From positions 62,318,995 to 62,382,994 of the forward strand of contig NW_026262690.1 in the NCBI RefSeq assembly GCF_021869535.1: DNA of 64,000 bases, written 5' to 3'. Below the pieces are notes generated by a model. That model was not told the DNA's origin. It was given only the letters and a program-made list of their open reading frames with translations, and ran no database searches. Below are positions 47,359 through 58,623 of the stretch, piece by piece. Positions within the stretch are counted from its first letter, which is position 1. Each line of letters starts with the position of its first letter. The translations under genes and the position numbers were made by a program. The stretch comes from Mytilus californianus (lineage: Eukaryota > Mollusca > Bivalvia > Mytilida > Mytilidae).

Positions 47359-48463
47359 AGCAATTGAAGATCTGATTTTAATATGAAAGACTCCTGTGGC
47401 AGTTCTTGAATTTGATGGAGTGATTCCAAAAATGCTTTATAAGAATGGTATTTTAGGGGAAGGTAATGGAGGCTAGCTTTTTTTTTGTAATGACTTATTC
47501 ATTATAAGATTTCTTAAATTTTATTTGCAAGATTTATTTGATGTTGTAGTAATGAGTACCATTAGAATAAACGGTTATCTGATTTTGGAAAAAAAATAAG
47601 GTCCTTATTTGTGAAGGTTGTCAAAATCTTAAAACATGTGTGATGGCTTTTTTTTAATCTCATGTCATGGTAAGGGTGTTGTTGATAATGCTTTTAAGTG
47701 TTTATTTTTAACAATTTAACATTATCAAAGGTGGCCAGTTATAAATGATAGAATATTAAAGAAATTGAGATGAGACTAAAAGCATTGATAATGATTTCAC
47801 AAGAGATAAAATTGCTGAATTTGTTAATGTTTAATTTAGTATTTAATGTCATCTGTTTTTAAATCTTTTCGTCTATAACAATTACCTTTTCATTTATGAT
47901 CTAAAACCAAGTGTTCAGCTAGTGCATTGAATTTCCTTTTATTTTTCTTTTGCTTCAGAATAATTATTTATAAAGTATAAATTATTTATTGGTGGAATTG
48001 TGATATTGACCTTTAACTTCAAGGATATCTAAATATTTTATATTTTGCTGTTTATAGTCACTTTTTGTATAAACAAACATTAAAAGAAATGTAACAAAAT
48101 ATCATTTTCCCTAAATATTTGCCTCATGTATTTTGAACTCAACTGTCCAAAAGATCAAAGCATGCTTATTTGGTTCTTAAGTAGTTTTTTTTTGCAGTAG
48201 CCTTTGCTCATGGTTTTCTTAGAATTATGTGTTTTCAGAGTTCAAAACAATTAATGTTTGTAACTTGATAACAGTTCCTTCCTGTCTTTTATTTATGATT
48301 ATTTTCATGTAATTTAATTTTGGATGTAACTTGTCTTCTGATTGGTTGAAAGTTTTTTTTCTATCAGCTCATTGACATAAATTTATTTGTCATGTAACCA
48401 TGATGTCATCAACGTTTTTTCATGATTTACTCCTTAAAAACGGATTTTAGAATTAAATTATAA

Positions 48464-48617
48464 GAAAGGACTGTAATATTTTTTTTCTCTATTTGAAATA
48501 ACCTCAAAAAATGTGGTGCACACTGTTAAATAACCCGCTACGCTTGTTTTCCAGTGTGCACCACATTTTTGATGTTATTTCTTCATAGACAAAAAAAATA
48601 TTACAGTCATTCCTTAA
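48464..48617. mobile_element. Hairpin MITE, CCGCTNCGC loop family, copy 2
   Basis: Arms of about 60-65 bp are inverted copies: AAGGACTGTAATATTTTTTT and AAATGTGGTGCACACTG on the left, CAGTGTGCACCACATTT and AAAAAATATTACAGTCATTC on the right. The centre is TTAAATAACCCGCTACGCTTG. The central CCGCTACGC matches the CCGCTTCGC centre of the hairpin at 3699-3857, with unrelated arms. Confidence 0.75.
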
Positions 48618-49702
48618 TTGGTAATAATAATATTGGAAAAAATATTACAGCAATTAATTGAAAAATGATAAAATATTTATAATTATTTAGGATACTGGGT
48701 AAAAGTTAAGAAAAAGGAAAAAGAAACAAATGATGAAAGGGACATATCTTTATCTTGTTCTAATTAATGATATTCCCTGTTAACATGTCTTTTTTATGAA
48801 AGTTTTAAACAAATGTATTATTATTTCACACTATTTATGACTGTCTTATTATTATATTCTTTCCTTCCTTGTGCACAGAATTTTACTGTTATAAAACCCT
48901 TTCATACATTTTTGAGCATGCCCAGTTAGTACTTCTATGAGGTAAATGCAACATTTTTCAAAAAAATACAAAACCAAAACAACATAAAATAATCAGTAAT
49001 GTTTATTGAACATTATTACAGGAAACTACAGTATATTCCTCAAAGAAGTAATTATTGGGCATACTTTGAAATTAATGAAGAAACAGTTTTATTCTTTGTT
49101 CCATTTGCTATAAATTTCACAAAAGTTTTGCTGAGATTTGTGAATTATGATTTTTGTTTGTTTGTTTAGATGTACTATTCTTTAGTAAATCAAAAGTGGA
49201 ACAGACTTTAATTCCCTTTATTATTTGACCGTCCTTTTTTGCACAATTTGTTATTACATCCTCTTGCAACAACTGAGGTTATCAAGTGTCTGTTTTAAGC
49301 ATTTAAAAAAATATTAACAAAATTTGTATTTTGTAATATATTGCACCTTTCAATATACTCAATGCAAATGGGCTATTGTAAAAAAGTTACTTGCTGTTAC
49401 AAAAACCTCAATTAAAATTTAGCTTTGTCCCTTAAAGAATTCTTTTTGCATTGACATAGAACTTATCATACAAAAATTGAATTCAACATTAAAATGCAGT
49501 GGTTTTCACATGTTTTGAAACTTATTTGCTAAGCATTTTTAAATCTTAAATTGAGGTGACAGTTAACACACAATTTAAAAAAAAATGTCTTCAAGATTAA
49601 GGTCTTAATGGTATTCAGTTGTTGCATAAAACCTTTTATGTTGTATTAATGATTGAATTTAATGTTTACAGACATACCTTTGTACTTACAATATGTTTCC
49701 AG

Positions 49703-50020
49703 ATTCACCAACTGTAACCATACTCAATGGTGCCATTAATGTGGTGCAAGGAAACTCTGTAACACTTGATTGCACTGTATCCTCCAATCTGGCACTAACG
49801 TCTGTTTACTGGAGGAGAAACTCAAATGGTGCTATAACTACTATAAACCCTACTGTAAATAATCCTAACAATAAATATTCTGGTAGTACCACATCAAATC
49901 CTGCATTAACCATATTTAATGCTGACATTATTGATGCTGGTGATTATACTTGTTTTGCTGTCAGCAGTGCAGGAACTGGACAGAGTAATATAGACACAAG
50001 AGTTACAGTACTGGCACAGA
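49703..50020 (+). CDS. Ig-domain exon 9 (Ig9, divergent singleton)
   Basis: Acceptor ATATGTTTCCAG ends at 49702; donor GTAAGC begins at 50021. 318 bp, class 1-1. The split codon with the preceding A gives Asn, then SPTVTILNGAINVVQGNSVT. Landmarks are LDC (B strand), VYWRR (WRR replaces WQR), a longer loop INPTVNNPNNKYSGS, DIIDAGDYTC (F strand) and AVSSAGTGQS. It lacks the S-Y-S motif before the B strand seen in all other domains and stands between groups A and B in position, though VYW and YTC link it to group B. No flanking cassette repeat is seen, so it appears to be a stable, unduplicated domain. Confidence 0.88.
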
Positions 50021-50997
50021 GTAAGCAAATGCACAATTGATGTTATCAACATTAAAAAAATACTAACTCTTTTTATAAAAATAACAAACATATGAATCAC
50101 CTTATACAATCTCACATTGTCATTTGTTGTCTTTATATCACTTCTGACATAACCTAACTAAATGGCAATTCACATTTTATACATAATTACTATCTTAATT
50201 AAATATACATCTGGTAAAATGTTTTTTTAATAATACTGTAGTCCTATTTTAACTGTCATTGCTAATTATGAAAATTATTAATTCCAAATTATTGTCATTT
50301 CAGAGAATGTGAGTTTTACAAAAAAAAATGAAAATATACTGTTTGACCATTTTTTTTTTACAGAAGTTGTTTTGCTTTGTGGTATAAGAATTCAATTCAT
50401 TAATGAAAGCTTCCATTTCCCTTTGAGAATTTTTTTTTTTCAGTATAAGAATAAATAACTTCCCCCCCTCCCCCACATTTTTCCAACAGAATTAGTTAGG
50501 AACCTCATCATTGGTTGTCTTGATGTTTTTGCTATTTGGAAAATTCGGTATTGAGGCAGATGTGTTGACATTGTCGTTGTTATTGTAATTTAAAACTTAT
50601 CAATTTTTTTTTTAACTTTCTAACAAGAGATTTAATTAACAAATTATGATAGTTGTGCTGCACGGTATCAATGGAACACCAAAAGTGTCCATGGAACTAT
50701 AACTGTTGTGAGTGATTCAAGTGGTTTTTTTTTAATTGAAAATGAAAAGTTAGTAATTTGGCTTTGAAAAAGATTAATGAATTATAGTTGTATTTCCTTT
50801 ATGCATTAGACATTAACATACACCATTTTTGGGTGGAATATCTTTGATAAGTGTAATATTTTTTAAACACTGATGGTATATATATTGTTTTTAACACTAT
50901 TCAGTAAATAGAGTTCATAATTTATTCCAAGTATTAAATTCACTTAAAAAAAAAAACTGTTTATAATATATATAAAAGTAAAATCACAAAAATACTG

Positions 50998-51115
50998 AAC
51001 TCCGAGGAAAATTCAAAAAGGAAAGTCCCTAATCAAATGGCAAAATCAAAAGCTCAAACACATCAAACGAATGGATAACAACTGTCATATTCCTGACTTG
51101 GTACAGGCATTTTCT
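50998..51115 (+). repeat. Dispersed repeat, forward copy of 983-1085
   Basis: CTCCGAGGAAAATTCAAAAA, GGAAAGTCCCTAATCAAATG and AAGCTCAAACACATCAAACG, then TCCTGACTTGGTACAGGCA. The last part resembles the ends of the repeats at 37345 and 39448, suggesting related families. Confidence 0.7.
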
Positions 51116-51408
51116 TATGTAGAAAATTGTGGATTTAACCTGGTTTTATAGCTAGCTAAACCTCTCACTTGTATGACAGTTGCATCAAATTTCATTATAT
51201 TGACAACGATGCGTGAACAAAGCAAAATTATTTTTAATCATTCTATTTTACTACTTCCAAAATTGGAACAATTGATTCTTTTGATTTGAAATTCACTGAA
51301 TGTTTTAAGGGTTGTGCTTTAATCTTGAATGGGTCATGTATTTGACATATTTTTTTATTTGTGTTGCTTTCTATAGTTCTGACACTTGTACATTTTATTT
51401 TTCTAAAG

Positions 51409-51714
51409 GTGTACCAACTGTTAGTGTACAACAACCATCCTATTCAGTGTCCACTGGTAGCTCTGTAACTTTATTTTGTACTGTGACATCGACACTTACT
51501 GTCAATAATGTTTACTGGCAAAGAAATGTTGGTGGTACCATAACACAAATTACACCCAATACCAACACCAACAAATATAGTGGCAGTACGACCAGCACAC
51601 CATCTCTAACCATATCTAATGCAGACCAAAGTGATGCAGGAACTTACACATGTTTTGCTACCAACAGTGTAGGAACTGGACAAAGTACAACTACTACATT
51701 GTCTGTTACTGGAA
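51409..51714 (+). CDS. Ig-domain exon 10 (Ig10, first group B)
   Basis: Acceptor TTTTTCTAAAG ends at 51408; donor GTAGGT begins at 51715. 306 bp, class 1-1. With the preceding A the split codon is Ser (A plus GT), unlike the Ala of the other group B exons, and the domain continues VPTVSVQQPSYSVSTGSS. Landmarks are LFC, VNNVYWQRNVGG, NTNTNKYSGSTTSTP, NADQSDAGTYTC and ATNSVGTGQS. Group B is about two residues shorter than group A at the C-terminal linker (LSVTGS). The AAG acceptor is atypical for the array, where the base before AG is otherwise C or T. Confidence 0.88.
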
Positions 51715-51751
51715 GTAGGTGTTATTTTATAATAGTGGTTTGAAAGATTTG

Positions 51752-51957
51752 CATGCTTAGTAGTCTGGTTTCTTTAATGAGTTTGTATTCACTTTATTTA
51801 ACTGTCTTTTCAAACTAACATTTTAAAGTATTATGTCTTTCCCTCTCTCAGATCCATGCTTAGTAGTCTGGTTTCTTTAATGAGTTTGTATTTACTTTAT
51901 TTAACTGTCTTTTCAAACTAACATTTAAAAGTATTATGTCTTTCCCTCTTTCAGATC
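51752..51957 (+). repeat. 103-bp tandem duplication containing splice-acceptor-like sites
   Basis: CATGCTTAGTAGTCTGGTTT starts both copies (51752 and 51855). Each ends in a pyrimidine-rich tract and CAG (GTCTTTCCCTCTCTCAG and GTCTTTCCCTCTTTCAG) followed by ATCC. They look like good 3' splice sites, but the reading frame after either one, taken in phase 1, soon reaches a stop, so no functional exon is claimed. Confidence 0.8.
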
Positions 51958-52214
51958 CGAGATTGATGTTATTTAAAATATTCATGTGCTTAATTCAATT
52001 TTTATAACAGGAAATCAACAGTAAAAAATCTGTATTAATTAAACTGGACACCATTGCTTCTTACAATATCTAGGTCGGATTTTTCTATTTTTGACATTGT
52101 CAAATAGTGTTAACAGAGCTCTTTGGAATAAGATATTTAAGAGTTATGGTTAGCAACAACTGTAATAACTACTATGTGCAGAATCGGCATATTTCATGAA
52201 GATATAAATTCAGA

Positions 52215-52985
52215 AATGTCTTTTATATATATAGGAAATTCAGTACTTGTGAATTATTTTTATACAAATGCCAAAAATTTTGCGGTCGTATATTGGTATG
52301 ACGTTGTCATCGTTGTCGTCGTCCGAAGACACATTGGTTTTCGCACAATAACTTTAGTTTTAAGTGAATGGATCTCTATGAAATTTTACCATAAGGTTCA
52401 ATACCACAAAAGGAAGGTTGGGATTGATTTTGGGGGTTATGGTACCAACAGTTAAGGAATTATGGGCCAAAAAGGGGCCAATAAAGGGAGGGGGGTAAAA
52501 AAGAAATTGTGAGGGGCAATTTTGTTCAGATTTCAGAAATTAAAAAGAGAATTTCTTCAAAAATTTTTTTTTTTGCAGAAAAAAGGTGGGGGGGGGGGGG
52601 GGGGGTGTGTGGGTTAAACAAAAAAATTTTTTGAAGGGGGGTGTCGATACGCAATATGCAACAGTATAGTGTATTTCACAAAAGCAAAAAAAAGGGGGGG
52701 TAAATTTTTTTTTTTTTGTTGGGTGGGGGGTCAATTTGCAACAGCATAGTGTATTGCACAAAAGCAAAAAATTGAATATAAATTCAAATCATATAACCAA
52801 TTCTTAGTTCTTTGACTACAGTTATTCGGTGTCAGAAACCTATTATGTGTCAAATATTTAATTACAATCCAAATTCAGACCTGTATCGCGGGCGAATATT
52901 GTGTCCATTTTCGCCCCAACTGTTCAGGGTTGGACCTCTGCGATTGTATCCAGCTGCACTCAGCGAAGCATTTTATTTGAGATTG
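52215..52985 (+). mobile_element. Dispersed repeat element with G-rich core
   Basis: Begins around GCGGTCGTATTGGTATGACG with a GTCGTC run and TCCGAAGACACATTGGTTTT. It continues through ATTGATTTTGGGGGTTATGG, and ends near GTTCAGGGTTGGACCTCTGC and GCAGC/CAGCGAAGCATT. The middle (about 52480-52790) is rich in G runs (one of about 17 G) and holds a direct repeat of GCAACAGTATAGTGTATTTC (52657, 52737). It is noncoding; the class is unknown to me, but it resembles an interspersed repeat common in mussel genomes. Confidence 0.6.
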
Positions 52986-53957
52986 ATTTTAACTTCTAGA
53001 AATGTGCATTACATATTTTTAGTACAATAAGAATGTTTTGGTAAATATTTGAAGTGCTATGGAATTAAGTAATAGAATTATTTAACGTTTAGAGTTGATT
53101 ACTTGAAATGTATTTTATCATGGTATTTTAAGATTTTAAAATAGTCACAGATAGGAAGAGAAAAGACTTTATGTTAAAAAACATACTTTTATTGAATTTT
53201 TTCTACTGATCACTTGGAATTTATATGAAATTCTACTCTTACAAAAACCTTGGATGTGTTTAGATAATAGAATAATTATAATAAAAAGAAAGTTTGTGTG
53301 GGAGGTATTCAATCTTAATGCTTTAGGGGGTCTTGTGAGCTTGTTCTCATAGGTTCTTTAATTTTATCTATAGCAATGATAAAAATAATTTTGTATAATG
53401 ATGGAGTTTTGTAGTTATCAAAGTAGAAGTGACATGTGTTAACTTTAAGAGCTAATAATTTGGAGGATTTACCATTAAAGTCATTGGTGCTTATTTCCTT
53501 TTAGGGGAAGAATTTTCTAAATGCATAATATGAAATTTTTGTTTTAATTTGTGAAAATAAATATCTGCAAAAGTGCTAAAAATTTACATCATTGAAAATT
53601 ACAAACACCAAAAATTAATTTTTACATCAAAGTTTCTGCAAAAAAAATAACAATAATAATATAAATAGAAAACCCCACAAAATACAGTATGCCTTAGTTT
53701 AGATTCCACCATCTAGTAGTGTTTTTGTAGTATTTTTCTTTGCTTTAATATTGTTATTATTAGCTGCTAGCTTGCTCACTCCTTGCATGTGCAACATTTT
53801 TTTTGGCTGTGACAACTTTTAGAATTATAACAAGTATATAGGTTGTTCAGCATATAGAAAAAGGATTAGAAAAGTTTGCTTATTTAAAGGAACTTGCATA
53901 GTAAGCTATAGGGTTTCCCATCTGATAATGCTTGGATTAACCTGTGCTTTATTGTAG

Positions 53958-54263
53958 CTGTGCCCACTGTTCAGATACAACAACCATCTTATTCTGCTAT
54001 AACTGGCAACATTGTCACCCTGGTGTGCTTTGTGACATCTAACCTTGCTGTAACTAATGTTTACTGGCAGCGAAATGTTGGTGGTATCATAGAAACCATT
54101 TCAACAACAACAAACACTAACAAATATGATGGCAGTACTGCTGCAACCCCATCTCTAACCATCTTTAATGCAGCACAAAGTGATGTAGGAACTTACACAT
54201 GTTTTGCCACCAACATTGTAGGAACTGGACAGAGTACAACTACTACACTGTCTGTTACTGGAA
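53958..54263 (+). CDS. Ig-domain exon 11 (Ig11, group B, diverged)
   Basis: Acceptor GCTTTATTGTAG ends at 53957; donor GTAGGT begins at 54264. 306 bp, class 1-1. It starts AVPTVQIQQPSYSAITGN and has LVC, VTNVYWQRNVGG, the changed loop IETISTTTNTNKYDGSTAATP (Asp replaces Ser in the near-invariant NKYSG), NAAQSDVGTYTC and ATNIVGTGQS. It carries the most substitutions within group B and its introns show no cassette similarity, so it is an older copy. Confidence 0.88.
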
Positions 54264-54956
54264 GTAGGTGTTGTTATTCTTTATAGCAATATAAATTTTG
54301 TACCTGAGAAGAGGCATCTTTTAAAAGAGTAACCATCTGTTACATTTCTCTCAAAAATGATGATTATAACATGTAGGTCCGTATTTCTTCATTTAGGTAT
54401 TTTTGGTACTTAGGTTGTACTAACTTATGACTTAGGATGTTTTATTTTCCATATTTTTGTCAATGTAAAATTAGAATTTGCCACTAAGAAATTTCCATAA
54501 TGTTTGTTATATTCAATAATCAGCAATGCTTAATGCTCATATAATTAGATTCTAGCAATTGGTTAGTTTTATGGAAAATCAGCTTTTGCATGATAAACCA
54601 TTCAATAATTTGATTTATTATTATCACATTATTTTTTTGTTATATAACCCTAGTCTTTTGATAAGCAAATAATGTTGTATCTGATGCTTAACCTTTCCAA
54701 TAAATTTTAGACAGTGTTGACGGAATCTCACAACTTACTTTTTTAAGAAAATAACATTATATAAATAGGGTGAGTCTGAGGCCTTTTTTTTTTAGATTAA
54801 CCTTGAGCAGGACTGCTGCTAATTATGTTCCTGGATAATAAAAATTATAAACCTTTTTTGAATTGTGCTTCTGAAGGTTTCCAAAGTTTGTTGTATGCTA
54901 GATATTTGCCTCACTTTAAAATTTGAGTCTATTTAGATATTTTCATTCTCATTTTT

Positions 54957-56396
54957 GTCGAGCATGCGACTTTTTTGTCGCAGAAAGCTCGACATTGGGA
55001 TAGTGATCCGGCGGCGGCGTTAACTTACTTCTTAAAAGCTTGATTTTTCAGAAGGTAGAAGACCTGGATGCTTCACACTTTGTATATAGATGTCTCATGA
55101 TATGAAGTTTCTGTCATTCCGTTGTCCTTGACCTCATTTTCATGGTTCAGTGACTACTTGAAAAAAAAAAAAAGTTAAGATTTTTTGTAATCTTGATTTC
55201 TCTCTTATTATGAGTAATAGGTTAACTATATTTGGTATGTGCGTACCTTGCAAGGTCCTCATGCCTGTCAGACAGTTTTCACTTGACATTGACCTCATTT
55301 CATGGATCAGTGAACAAGGCTAAGTTTTGGTGGTCAAGTCCATATCTCAGATACTATAAGCAATAGGTCTACTGTATTTGGTGTATGTAATGATTGTAAG
55401 GTGTACATGTCCAACTGGCAGGTGTCATCTGACCTTGACCTCATTTTCATGGTTCAGTGGTAATAGGTTAGTTTTTGTGTTTTGGTCTGTTTTTCTAATA
55501 CTATATGCAGTAGGTCAACTATATTTGGTGTTTAGAAATATTTAACGATGTACATGTCAGTCTGGCAGCTTTTATTTGACCTTGTTCTCATTTTTACGGT
55601 TCATTGCTCAATGTTAAGGTTTATGTGTTTTGGTCTATTTTCTTTTACTGTATGCAGTAGGTCAACTATATTTGGTGTATGGAAATATTTTACGGTGTAC
55701 ATGTCAGTCTGGCAGCTTTTATTTGACCTTGACCTCATTTTCACGGTTCATTGCTCAATATTAAGTTTTTGCGTTTTGGTCTATTTTTCTAATACTGTAT
55801 GCAGTAGGTCACTATATTTGGTGTATGGAAATATTGAACAATGTGCATGTCAGTCTGGCAGGTTTTATTTGACCTTGACCTCATTTTCATGCTTCATTGC
55901 TCAATGTTAAGTTTTTGTGTTTTGGTTTGTTTTTCTTAAACATTAAGCAAAAGGTCAACTATATTTGGTGTATGGAATGATTGTAAGGTGTGTATGTCTG
56001 TCTGGCAGGTATCATCTGACCTTCACCTCATTTTCCTGGTTCATTGGTCAATGTTCAGTTTTCCCGGTTAACTTTGTTTCTTAGATACTATAAGCAATAG
56101 GTCAACTATATTTGAATCATGGAATGATTTAAAGGTGTACATGTCTGTCTGGCAGGGTTCATCTGACCTTGACTTCATTTTCATGGTTCATTGGTCAATA
56201 TCTATATTCTGTGTATGGAATGAATAATAAAGGTGTACATGTATGTCTGGCTTGGTTTATCTGACCTTGACCTCATTTCTTGGATCATAAATGTTAATGT
56301 GATACTTGTAGTAAAACTTTATATGTATGACTATCAACATAAAATCAATGGTCAGTATAGTAGATGAGACATTTCAGCGTGTGCACTCTTGTTTCA
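54957..56396 (+). mobile_element. Satellite-bearing element with ~147-bp units
   Basis: The left end is a nested palindrome, TGTCGAGCATGCGAC then TTTTTT then GTCGCAGAAAGCTCGACA (54957-54995), followed by GGATAGTGATCCGGCGGCGG. About seven or eight units follow, marked by GGTCAACTATATTTGGTGTA near 55221, 55367, 55513, 55661, 55808, 55954 and 56101 (period 146-148). Each carries GTCTGGCAG and TGACCTTGACCTCATTTTCA. The right end is about CATTTCAGCGTGTGCACTCT. The open frame at 55548-55910 is just the satellite read through. Similar elements with ~150-160-bp cores are known in bivalves. Confidence 0.7.
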
Positions 56397-56589
56397 ACCT
56401 GATAAAAAGAAAAGTGATCCTGTGTCCGCTATTCACTTACTAGGATCTGACAGCGCTCTTTTCTACTGATGTTTTGTAGACCTTTCGTGATTCTTTGGTT
56501 TAGTCTTGATCATACACACTTTCCAAAATTTAAAGGCTGAAATTTCATTGGCTGATTTAATAAATACAAGGACAGAAAGAAGAACAAAG

Positions 56590-57912
56590 AGTTGTCAGAT
56601 CATCTTAAGCACAGCATTGACGAAGCAAAAATTTTCAGCAAGACAACATGTACAAATAGGTCAACATGGCCGCAATCTTCAGTTGACTCCTTATTAGAGT
56701 TATTGCCCTTTGATGACGATTTTTACCATTTTTTGGTGTTTTTGCCTTATATCTTAAAAATTATAATAGATAGATAGAAACTTAAATAAGCAAAAAGGAT
56801 CAGCAAGACAAGATCTACAATTAAGACAATATGGAGGAAATCGTCCTACAACTGCTTATCAGAGTTATTGCCCTTTATTGACGATTTTTACCATTTTTTT
56901 TTGCATTTTGCCTTGTATGTTAAAAATTAATATAGATAAATAGACACTTTGAATCACAAAAATGATCAGCAAGGCAAGATCTACTAACAAGTCAAATTTT
57001 GCCAATATAGTTAGTAGACTGTCACTCTTTATAGGAGTGATTGCCCTTAAATGAGGATTTTTTTTTACCCTCTTATGTGTTTTGAGCGAAAACTAAAGAA
57101 GATAGAGGGACACTTAACAGACTAAATGATCAGCAATACAAGATCAACAAAACAGAGATTTTTGTCATGAATTTTGTTCTTGTCTACAATGTTGGAGAGT
57201 ATCTTTTGTTGAATATGCACATAGACCAAGGTGAGCGACACAGGCTCTTTAAAGCCTCTAGTTTTTCAATTTTGCCTATTATCTTGAAAACTATAATAGA
57301 TAGACAGAAACTTTAAATAGCAAAAATGATCAGCAAGAAAAGATCTACAAATAAGTCAAACATAATCGAAGTCTCCAATCTACTCCTTATTGCAGTTATT
57401 GCCCTTAAATTATGATTTTCTCAATTTCTTTTAATTTTTACCTATTATTTTAAAATTTGTAATATTTAGATAGAAATTTTATAATCCAAATTGATCAAGA
57501 AGACAGGATCTACATATAAGTCAACAAGACTGAAATTGTCAGTCGACTCGTTATTGAAGTTATTGCCCATTAATGAAGATTTTCCCCAATATTTTGCATG
57601 TTTGCCTATTATCTTGAAAACAAAAGTAGAAAGATAAAAACTTTAAATAGCAAAATTGATCAGCAAGACAAGATCTACTAAAAAAAGGTATGGCTGAAAT
57701 CTGCAGTTGACTTGTTATTTGAGTTATTGCACTTTAATCATAATTTTAGCCATTTTTTTCATGATAACTTAGACAATATCTACACATATGTCAACATGAC
57801 TGAAATTGTCAGTTAACTCTTTATAAGGTTATGGCCCTTTAACTAATAATTTTTACCAAAAGTGGCCTTTGTTGCAGATGCAGGTGAGCGACACAGGCTC
57901 TTTTAGCCTCTA
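56590..57912 (+). repeat. ~165-bp tandem repeat array
   Basis: Units marked by GAGTTATTGCCCTTTAATGA-like sequence recur at about 56697, 56862, 57035, 57393, 57557 and 57721, with CAGCAAGACAAGATCTACAA and ATAATAGATAGATAGAAACT at fixed positions in each. The segment AGGTGAGCGACACAGGCTCT and AAAGCCTCTAG occurs at 57229-57260 and again as the right end (57882-57912), so two adjacent copies of one element may be present. Confidence 0.7.
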
Positions 57913-58317
57913 GATTTTGCTTATTATTGCAATTTTCGTTCTAGAATTATTTTTAATATGCATTATATGGTTTCATATAGCATGCTAAACTTTTTTTTCT
58001 TTATACAGTTATAAACCTTTATTTATGTTATTAGTGTTAATAACATTTTCACAGGAGATACATATGAAAAAATAGTTTTATTGATTACTTACCTTCAAAA
58101 TGTGCATTCTGTTTTTTACCTAACGACCTTCATTGCTAAGAGGATAAATCAGTTAAAAAAACTAGAATTTTTTAATAATATATTGAATTTAAAAAGAAAA
58201 TGGTTCTATAACTGAATTGTCATTTTATTTCATTGAGCCTTCTTATATATCTCTTCAATTATTTACAATGTAAAATCATGAAATGAGATATTAACATGGT
58301 ATTATTATTAATTATAG

Positions 58318-58623
58318 CTGTACCCACTGTTCAAGTTCAACAACCATCCTATTCTGTTACAACTGGTAGCTCTGTAACCTTGGTGTGTACTGTGACCTCT
58401 ACACTAACTGTCAATAATGTTTACTGGCAACGAAACATTGGTGGTGCCATAACAACCATCACATCCTCATTTAACACAAATAAATACAGTGGCAGTACAA
58501 CTGGCACACCATCTTTAACCATATTTAATGCCGCACAAAGTGATGTAGGAACTTACACATGTTTTGCCACCAACAGTGTAGGAACTGGACAGAGTTCAGC
58601 TACTTCACTGGGTGTTACTGGAA
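58318..58623 (+). CDS. Ig-domain exon 12 (Ig12, group B cassette a)
   Basis: Acceptor ATTATTAATTATAG ends at 58317; donor GTAGGT begins at 58624. 306 bp, class 1-1. It has AVPTVQVQQPSYSVTTGSS, LVC, VNNVYWQRNIGG, ITSSFNTNKYSGSTTGTP (Ser-Phe in place of Asn-Thr), NAAQSDVGTYTC and ATNSVGTGQSSATSLGVTGS. The upstream intron (AAGAGGATAAATCAGTTAAA, TTATATATCTCTTCAATTAT) is shared with Ig14 and Ig15, which defines cassette type a. Its acceptor is A/T-rich and poor in pyrimidines. Confidence 0.9.

Noticed and set aside
52480-52790. G-rich stretch as a quadruplex or regulatory element
   Set aside because: The G runs are homopolymer expansions inside a dispersed repeat and may include sequencing error; nothing indicates a function.
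55548-55910. 120-codon open frame
   Set aside because: It is the ~147-bp satellite read through; the protein simply repeats the satellite translation.
58296-58330. ATG with hydrophobic MVLLLIIA directly before Ig12 (similar before Ig14, Ig15, Ig13 and Ig1) as alternative signal peptides
   Set aside because: The hydrophobic residues come from translating the T/A-rich tract before the splice acceptor; eight residues are too short for a signal peptide, and there is no promoter evidence.
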